Assembly (NCBI GenBank): GCA_937885175.1
Contig: CAKZZO010000120.1
Location: 1-21,685, forward strand
Length of the DNA stretch: 21,685 bases
Direction of reading: 5' to 3'
Source of the DNA: an uncultured Treponema sp.
GTDB lineage: Bacteria; Spirochaetota; Spirochaetia; Treponematales; Treponemataceae
The notes below the pieces were generated by a model. It had not been told where the DNA came from, did no database searches, and was given only the letters and a program-made list of their open reading frames with translations. A program made the position numbers and the translations under genes. This document shows positions 15,423 to 21,685 of the stretch, piece by piece. The first letter of the stretch is position 1; every line of letters begins with the position of its first letter.

Positions 15423-16001
15423 ATGAAAACACGTAAACTTGTTTTGCTTGCCGGAATCGCGGTGCTTTTGTGTGCATTTGTCTTTCAGACAATCAATGCA
15501 AGCCGCTCACCAATAAAGGCATATGAGCTCAAAGATGCTCCTGACACCATTACCATTGTGTCAGAATCAAACGGCAAGATTCTTTTGACAAAGGAATATG
15601 ACGCATGGTTTGTGGGAGAAGACAAAAAGCCCGCTTCCGATGATGAAATCCGCTATCTGACGAGTGCCTTGCAGCGGGTAAAAACACTGGGGCTTGTGTC
15701 ACGCTCAAATTCGGAAGAAGCCTTGCAGCGATACGGACTTGATGACATGACCAAAATCACGATAACTGCAAGCAAGGGCGAAAAAGTCCTCCGCACCATC
15801 GAACTGGGCAAGGCTGCCACCAATGCAGATCAAACCTACGTTCGCATGGACGGTGGCTCAGAAATTCTCATTGCCAGCGGAAACCTTCACCATCAGTTTG
15901 AAGTAAAGGCCGAAGACCTTGTAGCCCCTCCTCAGGAGGAACAGAAAAAAGCCGACTCAAAGGATGTCGGCGAGCAAGCAGAAGTTTCTCCGAAAGCATA
16001 A
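15423..16001 (+). CDS. DUF4340-like membrane-anchored protein
   Basis: The 192-residue protein has one N-terminal helix (LVLLAGIAVLLCAFVFQTI) and a domain resembling DUF4340, which is repeatedly found next to GldG genes: WFVGEDKKPASDDEIRYLTSALQRVK, ALQRYGLDD, ELGKAATNADQTYVRM. The family usually holds two such repeats; here there is one, with a charged Lys/Glu/Pro tail. AAGGAG is 9 nt before the start and the gene follows GldG without a gap. It is the last gene of the operon, before a strong terminator. Confidence 0.8.
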   Translation: MKTRKLVLLAGIAVLLCAFVFQTINASRSPIKAYELKDAPDTITIVSESNGKILLTKEYDAWFVGEDKKPASDDEIRYLTSALQRVKTLGLVSRSNSEEALQRYGLDDMTKITITASKGEKVLRTIELGKAATNADQTYVRMDGGSEILIASGNLHHQFEVKAEDLVAPPQEEQKKADSKDVGEQAEVSPKA

Positions 16002-16033
16002 GGGAACATCGAAAAACTCCCATAAAAAAGCAA

Positions 16034-16073
16034 AGGGGATGCCAAATACGTATACGGCATCCCCTCTTTTTTT
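16034..16073. terminator. Strong terminator, probably bidirectional
   Basis: A 10-bp stem (AGGGGATGCC, 16034-16043, with GGCATCCCCT, 16056-16065) with a 12-nt loop is followed on the plus strand by CTTTTTTT. On the minus strand the same stem is followed by TTGCTTTTTT, so it can also end the convergent P83/100-family gene that stops at 16098. Confidence 0.9.
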
Positions 16074-16097
16074 GTCCGAAAGGCAAAACGAATAGTC

Positions 16098-17567
16098 CTA
16101 TTTTGCGTCAATCACTGCACCAGTCCACAGCGTACTTAAATCACGAGTGTCCAGCAGGCGCGGGTTTCCCTTTGTGTCAGTAACCAGAATGCCCCTGTCC
16201 GTAATGTTAAAGGGACTGGTGGGCTTAATTGCCAGCCCACTTTTTCTCAGCATGGTTACATTCTTATCAAAGGCGGCGGCATAATATTCTTTTCCCTGCT
16301 GCACCACCGCAAAGAAGATGTCGTTATAGGGAACAAGGGCGGTGCCTTCTACCAGCGTTTCCTCGCTTTGTTTTTTCATTTCCAGACTTTCAGTATCAAT
16401 CAGACAGAGTTTTACCGCAGACTTTCCCTTGTTTTCTCCGCAAACGGCCAGATACAAGTGCGGATAGGTCACTTTGTTTCCGTCTTCCTGTGCAATTGTT
16501 ACGTCAGAAACACCGTATACCGTTCGGCTTCTCACTTGGGTAACGGGAGACTGTCGAATCACCTTGCCGGACTCTGCATCCACTGTAAGCAAGCGGTACA
16601 TGCCTTTTGCATCATCCACCACAAACAAGCCTGTCAGATAATTGGGCACTACCTCTTGGTCTGTCTGTCCAGAAGCAAGCACTTCCTTATCCTTTGCAAT
16701 TTCCTGGCGGTCATTTCTGGCTTCCCTTGCCTTGCGGTCAGCAAGTTGCTGCTGGTCTTTAGATTTCTGGGCGGATTCTGCTGCGGCTGCTTTGTCTCCC
16801 TCCTTGCGTTCCTGAGTCGCTTCTTTTTGGGCAGTCTTTGCTTTTTCTGCCGCATCAGCAGACTCCCGCTCTTTTAGAGATGCCAGTGCCTCACGCTCAG
16901 AAATGCCCATGTCAGGCTGTTCCTGCAGCGCATCCACAACATTCTCATCGCTGATTGTAGTCGTGTCTACTGAAGAAAGTCCGCCATTTACATCGTTAAG
17001 GGGTATGACAATCTGACTTCTGCCCGGCCATTCCTGCCACTTTGTGCTTAACCCCACTTTATCAGCGGTCAGATACTGCAAGACAATCTTTTTATATTTT
17101 GCATTAAAATTATCAAGGTTTCCGCGATAGACGGCATTGTAAACCGTCACAAAGGTTGCCACCGTTTCCGCATCAGGGCGAGTGTAGCCGTAGGCCGCTT
17201 CCAGATAGCCAGTGATGATACGGCGCAGGTTTTTGATATGGTCAACCCCTGCACTTTCATTCAGAAGCAAAATGTCTGCATCCAGTGCACCCTGACTCTG
17301 CATGTCTATGGCATGAACCAGGCTATATTTTGCACCCGGCTGAATAGTCGCAGGACTTTCCAAGGCAAGGGCAACCTCCTCTCCCAGCCTGCGGCCAATG
17401 CCAAGAATTGCGTCCGCACTTTCAATCACTGCATAGGGACCGCCGTAGTTTTCAAATTCAATTGTATCGGAGCCGGGCACCTGCAGTTCCGTCTCATCCA
17501 CTTCAATTGCCGAAGCATAGGCAAGCAGGGAAAAACATGCAGTCAAGACAAAAAAAAACTTTTTCAT
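16098..17567 (-). CDS. P83/100-family periplasmic/outer-membrane-associated protein
   Basis: This 489-residue protein has a Sec signal peptide ending ASA (about residue 20) and matches the spirochaete P83/100 family (Borrelia_P83) in layout. It has an N-terminal region with FENYGGPYAVIESADAILGIG and NLRRIITGYLEAAYGY. A charged Lys/Glu/Ala/Gln-rich coiled coil follows at about 235-320 (LKERESADAAEKAKTAQKE...). The C-terminal domain from NYLTGLFVVDDAKGMYRLL looks beta-propeller-like. The start at 17567 is taken because AGGA lies just before it and the signal peptide begins there. It was first known as a Borrelia antigen; its function is not established. Confidence 0.88.
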   Translation of the reverse strand: MKKFFFVLTACFSLLAYASAIEVDETELQVPGSDTIEFENYGGPYAVIESADAILGIGRRLGEEVALALESPATIQPGAKYSLVHAIDMQSQGALDADILLLNESAGVDHIKNLRRIITGYLEAAYGYTRPDAETVATFVTVYNAVYRGNLDNFNAKYKKIVLQYLTADKVGLSTKWQEWPGRSQIVIPLNDVNGGLSSVDTTTISDENVVDALQEQPDMGISEREALASLKERESADAAEKAKTAQKEATQERKEGDKAAAAESAQKSKDQQQLADRKAREARNDRQEIAKDKEVLASGQTDQEVVPNYLTGLFVVDDAKGMYRLLTVDAESGKVIRQSPVTQVRSRTVYGVSDVTIAQEDGNKVTYPHLYLAVCGENKGKSAVKLCLIDTESLEMKKQSEETLVEGTALVPYNDIFFAVVQQGKEYYAAAFDKNVTMLRKSGLAIKPTSPFNITDRGILVTDTKGNPRLLDTRDLSTLWTGAVIDAK

Positions 17568-17592
17568 ACATCCTCGCCTGAAAGAAAATCTC

Positions 17593-17598
17593 ATTATA
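17593..17598 (-). promoter_or_regulatory. -10 box of the P83/100-family gene
   Basis: A perfect TATAAT lies 25 nt upstream of the ATG at 17567, and a GAGGA ribosome site lies between them. The -35 region is not convincing because it falls in the U-run of the lysS terminator. Confidence 0.55.
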
Positions 17599-17606
17599 CT
17601 ATCGGT

Positions 17607-17656
17607 AAAAAAAAGAGGGAACGCCACCTTTTTCAAAAGGTTTCTTTCCCTCTTTC
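17607..17656 (-). terminator. lysS terminator
   Basis: On the minus strand AAAGAGGGAA (17655-17646) pairs with TTCCCTCTTT (17621-17612) and an inner stem ACCTTTT/AAAAGGT extends the hairpin, followed by a run of eight U. It lies 30 nt after the lysS stop and separates lysS from the P83/100-family gene. Confidence 0.88.
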
Positions 17657-17685
17657 AATCTCCTTATCTTCCAAAAGAAAGGACG

Positions 17686-19899
17686 CTATTTTACTTTGCC
17701 GTTTTTGTATGTTTCAACGGTAAGGAATTTTCCATCTGCACCAATTTTCTTTCCGTCAAGCTGGACAAAGCCGTCTTTGGTGCAAAGCCCCATCTCGGCA
17801 AATTTGTCCGCCTTTACAAAGCACATGTCAGCCAGGTCGTCTGGAACAGCGTAGCCTTCCGGCTCCAAAATCGTGCCAGGCTGGAACTGGGGTGCAAAAA
17901 TCACTTCGCAGGTGTCTTCCTCGGTGTTGGCATCGCTTGCCGCAAGCAGCATACCATTGCTTCTCACGCCGCGGAAATTCGCCGGCTTTAAGTTGTAGAC
18001 CAGAACGATGTTCTTTCCCAGCAGTTCTTCCGGCTTATAGAATTTGACGATGGAGCTTACGATTTGGCGGGGCTCCTCGTCTCCCGTATTCAGGGTGAGA
18101 ATATAGAGGAATTCGCCGCCCGGATGCTGCTCAACTTTTTCAATTTTGCTCACTTTAAGAATTACCCGATGAGTGAATCGCTCGTGAAGGGGCAATTTGT
18201 CGATTTCGGCTGGAGTACGTTTTTTATTGGCTGCCTTTTGCGCCAGTTTTTCTGCCGAAACGCCATCAACGGTTGAGAGGAGTTTTTCAAGCCGCTCTTT
18301 TCCGATGATTCGCATAAAACTTCCCAAGCGTGGTCCCTGTTCTTTTCCAATTAAAGCCGTGTAGAGAGCCAGAAAAAGCTGCTTCGCATCCAGTCCCATG
18401 TCGGTAGCCACCGTGTAAATGGCCTGCTGGCAGTCCTTGTCTGTTTGGAATGAGTCGATTCTTGGCACTACATCAGAAAGCACCTTTTTGACGGCCGCTG
18501 CCATTTCTTCTGAAAGCTGGGCACGCTGACCTTCTTTTCGGAGAGAGAAGCACATGTCGGGAGCGTGTTCTGGCGCACATTCTGAAATCCAGTACCAGGC
18601 ACAAGCACAGCGACGACGCAGGGCTTCTTCCTGCTCAGGCTTTACATCGCCCAGAGACTTGAGCACAGCATCCACATCCCCTGAATATGTCTGCAAAAGC
18701 GTGGTCAGAAGTCGGAAGGGTACCTGATAGGGCATTACCTTTGGCATACCCTCGGTCTGACTCAATTCGTACAGGCGTTTTTCGCGGAGCAAGAACTGTT
18801 CTTTTTTTGCCTCGTCCTTTTCCTTTGGCTCTTCCAGCCCCCAAACCAATCGCTCGGTGCGGTCATAAGCCTCGTAAATCGTGATTACATCCAGGTCGAA
18901 ACTGATTGAGAACTCGTGGTCAACCTTGTTTGAGGCGAAAATGTAGCGGAGAACTTCCGGCTGATAGACTTCAAGGGCGTCAACCAAAGAAATTACTTTT
19001 CCGCGTGAAGAAGACATTTTGCCAGGAACGCCCTTGAGTTTAACAAAATCATACTTCATGGTAACAGGCGCATTCCAGCCGTAAAGGCGTTTTGAAACCA
19101 GTTTTGCAGTATCGTAAGAGCCGCCCGGTGAGATATGGTCTTTTCCGCCCGGCTCAAAGCAGACTTTTTCTTCGTTCCACCTCATCGGCCAGTCAACTCG
19201 CCAGCCCAGCTTGAATTCTTTTGAAGTTCGCAAATCTCCCTTTTCGATATGTCCGCAAGACTTGCACTTGTAAGTGATTCCGTACTCGCCGTCGTATTCA
19301 AGGATTTCTGTTTCGTCCTTGTTGCACTTGCAGCAGAAAGCGGCTACAGGCCAGTAAACATCGCTGTCCTTCATTTTGTGCTCGTCGTCACGGTATTCGT
19401 TAAGGCAGGCCTTGATGACATCCCGCTTCTGCATGGCGATTTTCATGCCCTCGATGTAGCGGTTGGCACGATAGCGGCTTGCCTGATACAGGAATTCCGG
19501 GTGAATTCCCACGCGGGGAAGCTGAGTCTCAATGTCAACTTCGTGGTGGCGGGCATAATTTTCGTCCCGGCCAAAGGTATCTGGAACCATGGTGATTGGA
19601 TAGCGGAGATATTTTTCAAGTTCCTCAGGTTTGGGCATATTAGCCGGCACCTTGCGGAATACATCGTAGTCATCCCATGAATAAATGAAGCGCACATTCT
19701 TGCCACGCGCCCGCAGTGCCCGCACCACTAAATCCACCGTAATAATCTCGCGGAAGTTTCCGATATGGACGGTACCAGACGGGGTTATGCCACTTGCACA
19801 AGTGTAGAGGGGCAAATCCCCACGCTCTTTTATGATTTTTGCAGCCACCTGGTCAGCCCAGTGGCACAATTCCTTTTCGTTTCTCGTTTCGTTACTCAT
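17686..19899 (-). CDS. lysS: Class I lysyl-tRNA synthetase with fused C-terminal tRNA-binding domain
   Basis: It attaches lysine to tRNA-Lys. The class I form is characteristic of archaea and spirochaetes. HIGN (45-48, within SGTVHIGNFRE) and KMSSS (about 298) are the catalytic signatures. Two zinc-type CxxC pairs (CCKCN and CKSCG) lie in between, and the helical class I LysRS C-terminal domain follows. After about residue 580 an extra segment (HRVILKVSKIEKVEQHPGGEFLYILTLNTGDEEPRQIVSSI...GVRSNGMLLAA) is a Trbp111/MetG-C type OB-fold tRNA-binding domain. The 737-residue length is well above the roughly 520-530 of the core enzyme. No Shine-Dalgarno site is seen before ATG 19899. Confidence 0.94.
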   Translation of the reverse strand: MSNETRNEKELCHWADQVAAKIIKERGDLPLYTCASGITPSGTVHIGNFREIITVDLVVRALRARGKNVRFIYSWDDYDVFRKVPANMPKPEELEKYLRYPITMVPDTFGRDENYARHHEVDIETQLPRVGIHPEFLYQASRYRANRYIEGMKIAMQKRDVIKACLNEYRDDEHKMKDSDVYWPVAAFCCKCNKDETEILEYDGEYGITYKCKSCGHIEKGDLRTSKEFKLGWRVDWPMRWNEEKVCFEPGGKDHISPGGSYDTAKLVSKRLYGWNAPVTMKYDFVKLKGVPGKMSSSRGKVISLVDALEVYQPEVLRYIFASNKVDHEFSISFDLDVITIYEAYDRTERLVWGLEEPKEKDEAKKEQFLLREKRLYELSQTEGMPKVMPYQVPFRLLTTLLQTYSGDVDAVLKSLGDVKPEQEEALRRRCACAWYWISECAPEHAPDMCFSLRKEGQRAQLSEEMAAAVKKVLSDVVPRIDSFQTDKDCQQAIYTVATDMGLDAKQLFLALYTALIGKEQGPRLGSFMRIIGKERLEKLLSTVDGVSAEKLAQKAANKKRTPAEIDKLPLHERFTHRVILKVSKIEKVEQHPGGEFLYILTLNTGDEEPRQIVSSIVKFYKPEELLGKNIVLVYNLKPANFRGVRSNGMLLAASDANTEEDTCEVIFAPQFQPGTILEPEGYAVPDDLADMCFVKADKFAEMGLCTKDGFVQLDGKKIGADGKFLTVETYKNGKVK

Positions 19900-19908
19900 A
19901 ATGGGAAT

Positions 19909-19937
19909 AGTATAGAAGATATTGCAAAAAGATACAA
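19909..19937 (-). promoter_or_regulatory. lysS promoter with very short 5' UTR
   Basis: TTGTAT (19937-19932) and TATACT (19914-19909) are separated by 17 nt. Only 9 nt lie between the -10 and the ATG at 19899, so the 5' UTR would be about 3 nt and cannot hold a ribosome site. The -35 is the same as that of the AAA ATPase gene. Confidence 0.65.
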
Positions 19938-19947
19938 TAAAGGGCTC

Positions 19948-20997
19948 TCAATACAGGCCGTAGCACTCAAAGCCTGCGTTGCGCAGTTCTTTTCCCATGC
20001 TGCCGTCTTTGTTTTCGTCCACAATGACAAGGTAATAGGTTGTTCCGCTGGGGCGTTTTTCACTGGTGATGCGGGCGGTAAAGCCTTTCTTTTTGAGTTG
20101 CTCCACCAACCCCTTTGCATTTGCCTCATCCCTAAAGAGTCCCAGTTGCTGATGCAAGGGCTTTTCCTGCTTTTCACTTTCAGCAGTTTTTTCTGCTTTT
20201 GCGTCAGAGGAAGGGGCTGCAGCGGCTGCCACCGAGACAGGCTTTTCGTCCGGTGACTGCTGATAGGTGACAGGCTCCTGCTCTATCTCTGGAATTGCAC
20301 TGCCCAGGCGAGGAACAAAATACCAGAAGGGCTGGGGCAATTGCTGAATCGCCCCCTTTACTACCGCTGCTTCCGGGCTGTTGGGATATGATTTTTTGAG
20401 TTTGTCGGCATAGGACTGTTCTCCAGAGACATGCCACAGGGTCAGAAGGACAGCAGGCGCAGTCTTTTTCATTGAGGGAAGGTCGGCATAGGTTTTGAGC
20501 ATGGCTATAGGTTCGGTCAGCTCGCTTTCCTTTTGTACCTTGCACAAAGCACTCCACTGCTCGTAGAGCTTTACATAGGCCTGTATCGTCTCGCTTTTTG
20601 AATTGCGGACGGCACTATTTAAATAGCTGTCTGCCGTAGCACTGTCTCCGCAGGAAAGGGCACACCGGACGGCATCAAGAACCAGCTGCTCATTTGATTT
20701 TTTTGGCATTCCGGCGGCATCCCCGGCGGCAATGCCAGCGGCGGCCACATAGGATTTTTGGGCATCTGCATACAAGCCCATCTGCTCCTGTACGCTTCCC
20801 AAGAAAGCATAGCCAGCCCTTTTTTCCGCCGCCAGGGTAAGCGTAGGAACCTGTTTCTTTAGGTAAGCAATGGCATCTGTCAGGGAATCTTTTTTTGCCG
20901 CCTCTTTTGCCGTCAGTTGGGCAGTATTAACGGATACCTGCGCCGAAAGCGAGAAAATTGTCAGAATGGAAATCAAAAAAACAAGAAGTTTCTTCAT
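19948..20997 (-). CDS. SPOR-domain secreted protein
   Basis: The 349-residue protein has a signal peptide (MKKLLVFLISILTIFSLSAQ), an alpha-helical TPR-like region (about 30-215, e.g. EKRAGYAFLGSVQEQMGLYADAQKSYVAAAGIA), an Ala/Pro/Glu linker, and a C-terminal SPOR domain (about 278-349: HQQLGLFRDEANAKGLVEQLKKKGFTARI...YYLVIVDE). SPOR domains bind denuded peptidoglycan at division or remodelling sites, so a periplasmic cell-wall role is likely. It follows the LapA-like gene by 9 nt. Its ribosome site is weak, suggesting coupling to that gene. Confidence 0.86.
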   Translation of the reverse strand: MKKLLVFLISILTIFSLSAQVSVNTAQLTAKEAAKKDSLTDAIAYLKKQVPTLTLAAEKRAGYAFLGSVQEQMGLYADAQKSYVAAAGIAAGDAAGMPKKSNEQLVLDAVRCALSCGDSATADSYLNSAVRNSKSETIQAYVKLYEQWSALCKVQKESELTEPIAMLKTYADLPSMKKTAPAVLLTLWHVSGEQSYADKLKKSYPNSPEAAVVKGAIQQLPQPFWYFVPRLGSAIPEIEQEPVTYQQSPDEKPVSVAAAAAPSSDAKAEKTAESEKQEKPLHQQLGLFRDEANAKGLVEQLKKKGFTARITSEKRPSGTTYYLVIVDENKDGSMGKELRNAGFECYGLY

Positions 20998-21006
20998 AGT
21001 AAATGT

Positions 21007-21501
21007 TCAATCTTCTTTTTTTGCCTTTGCGGTCTGTTTGGTTTCATCTTTAATCACAGGAACTTCATTAGCGGGATTTACCTTCAGCACTTTTACGCCG
21101 TTTTCCGCTTCTCTGGCATTTTTAAGGGCACGTTTTTCCTGCTCCCGACGCTCCTTTTCTGCAAGGTATGCCCGCTTTTTTTCTTCGCGTTCAGCATGAG
21201 CCGCTTCTTTTTTTGCCTGGGCATCCGCTTTTGCCTGCTCCTTTGCCTCACGCTTTTCTTCACGGGCTTTATTTTCAATTTCTTTTAGGGCAGCCTTGCG
21301 CTTTGCATTGCCTATCGTAAAGGGAAACATGACCAGCATACCGACAAAAAATGACAGCAACACAGTAAAGAAGACTGGAACATCCTTAAATGTGTGAAAA
21401 AGCAGATGTATATCACAGCGATTTGCTTCACCTAAATTCAACCCGCAGAAAATAGTAACCAAAATCAGCAGGATGACCGTTCCAATCAATTTTATCGGCA
21501 T
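21007..21501 (-). CDS. LapA-like (DUF1049) two-helix membrane protein with charged tail
   Basis: The 164-residue protein has two membrane helices (about residues 4-20 and 42-62) separated by a short loop, as in LapA/DUF1049 proteins. A highly charged Lys/Glu/Ala/Arg coiled coil follows (about 70-135), then a Lys-rich C-terminus. The tail should lie in the cytoplasm. GGAG is 5 nt before the ATG. It is the first gene of a two-gene operon with the SPOR-domain gene, hinting at an envelope function. The LapA match is by topology and the VFFTVLLSFFVGMLVMFPF segment only. Confidence 0.75.
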   Translation of the reverse strand: MPIKLIGTVILLILVTIFCGLNLGEANRCDIHLLFHTFKDVPVFFTVLLSFFVGMLVMFPFTIGNAKRKAALKEIENKAREEKREAKEQAKADAQAKKEAAHAEREEKKRAYLAEKERREQEKRALKNAREAENGVKVLKVNPANEVPVIKDETKQTAKAKKED

Positions 21502-21518
21502 AACGACTCCACTCCACC

Positions 21519-21547
21519 ATTTTACAGACGAAAGATTGACGGGTCAA
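21519..21547 (-). promoter_or_regulatory. Promoter of the LapA-like/SPOR operon
   Basis: TTGACC (21547-21542) and TAAAAT (21524-21519) are separated by 17 nt on the minus strand. The 5' UTR of about 12 nt holds the GGAG ribosome site. Confidence 0.7.
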
Positions 21548-21639
21548 GTACACGCAGTAATGCCGCAGGGCAAACGCATTATAGATATCGTGCTTGCATA
21601 TCGGCTGGACAAATAAAATGAATGAGCAGAAAAAAGGCT

Positions 21640-21685
21640 ACCGTTGCAGCGTGTCAAGCAAGCCCCGCGGTTGAGCGTAATAGGT
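21640..21685. repeat. Second copy of the AAGCAAGCCCCG-type intergenic repeat (cut by window end)
   Basis: The 12-mer at 21656-21667 matches 443-454 exactly, with GCG-GT before it and a GNNG-AGCG-like context after it in both places. No gene of convincing length is visible in 21548-21685. Confidence 0.35.

Noticed and set aside
21577..21616. Short plus-strand frame beginning MPQGKRII
   Set aside because: Only 18 codons, no ribosome site and no recognisable similarity.

Overview
The window looks like chromosomal DNA of a host-associated Treponema-type spirochaete. The evidence is a class I lysyl-tRNA synthetase (19899-17686), a P83/100-family protein (17567-16098), several predicted lipoproteins, and a four-gene Gld-like ABC/auxiliary operon. 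Nothing resembles a phage or plasmid core. No rRNA, tRNA or CRISPR was seen.

Left part (1-5272). A short, probably truncated outer-membrane-type protein is followed by an aromatic amino acid block on the minus strand: aroF (DAHP synthase, 4101-3067) and tyrA (prephenate dehydrogenase, 1396-503). Between them sits an AAA ATPase/DUF234-type gene (2955-1495) with its own promoter and a 23-bp perfect inverted repeat at its border. Upstream of aroF is what reads as a complete transcription attenuator. It has a strong promoter, a 37-codon leader peptide with the Tyr/Phe run YFYYAYY, an antiterminator arm inside the peptide's later codons, and an intrinsic terminator before the aroF ribosome site. 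Divergent from it is a PD-(D/E)XK (Rpn-like) transposase-family gene broken by one in-frame TGA.

Middle part (5269-11460, minus strand). This is a surface-protein operon: a large lipoprotein with Ig-like and right-handed beta-helix regions, a second lipoprotein, and a family 2 glycosyltransferase. The first gene is split by a run of eight G. Nine (or six) G would restore one 1096-residue protein, so it looks phase-variable and is OFF in this sequence.

Right part (11594-21685). A plus-strand operon encodes an ABC ATPase, a permease, a GldG-like auxiliary protein and a DUF4340-like protein, closed by a strong terminator. The minus strand then carries the P83/100-family gene, lysS (with a fused C-terminal tRNA-binding OB domain), a SPOR-domain protein and a LapA-like two-helix membrane protein with a charged coiled-coil tail.

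Across the window, several genes (tyrA, the ATPase, the aroF leader peptide, the broken transposase and, nearly, lysS) have no Shine-Dalgarno sequence. In the first four the -10 hexamer lies exactly 6 nt before the ATG, which predicts leaderless transcripts. Other genes have ordinary ribosome binding sites.
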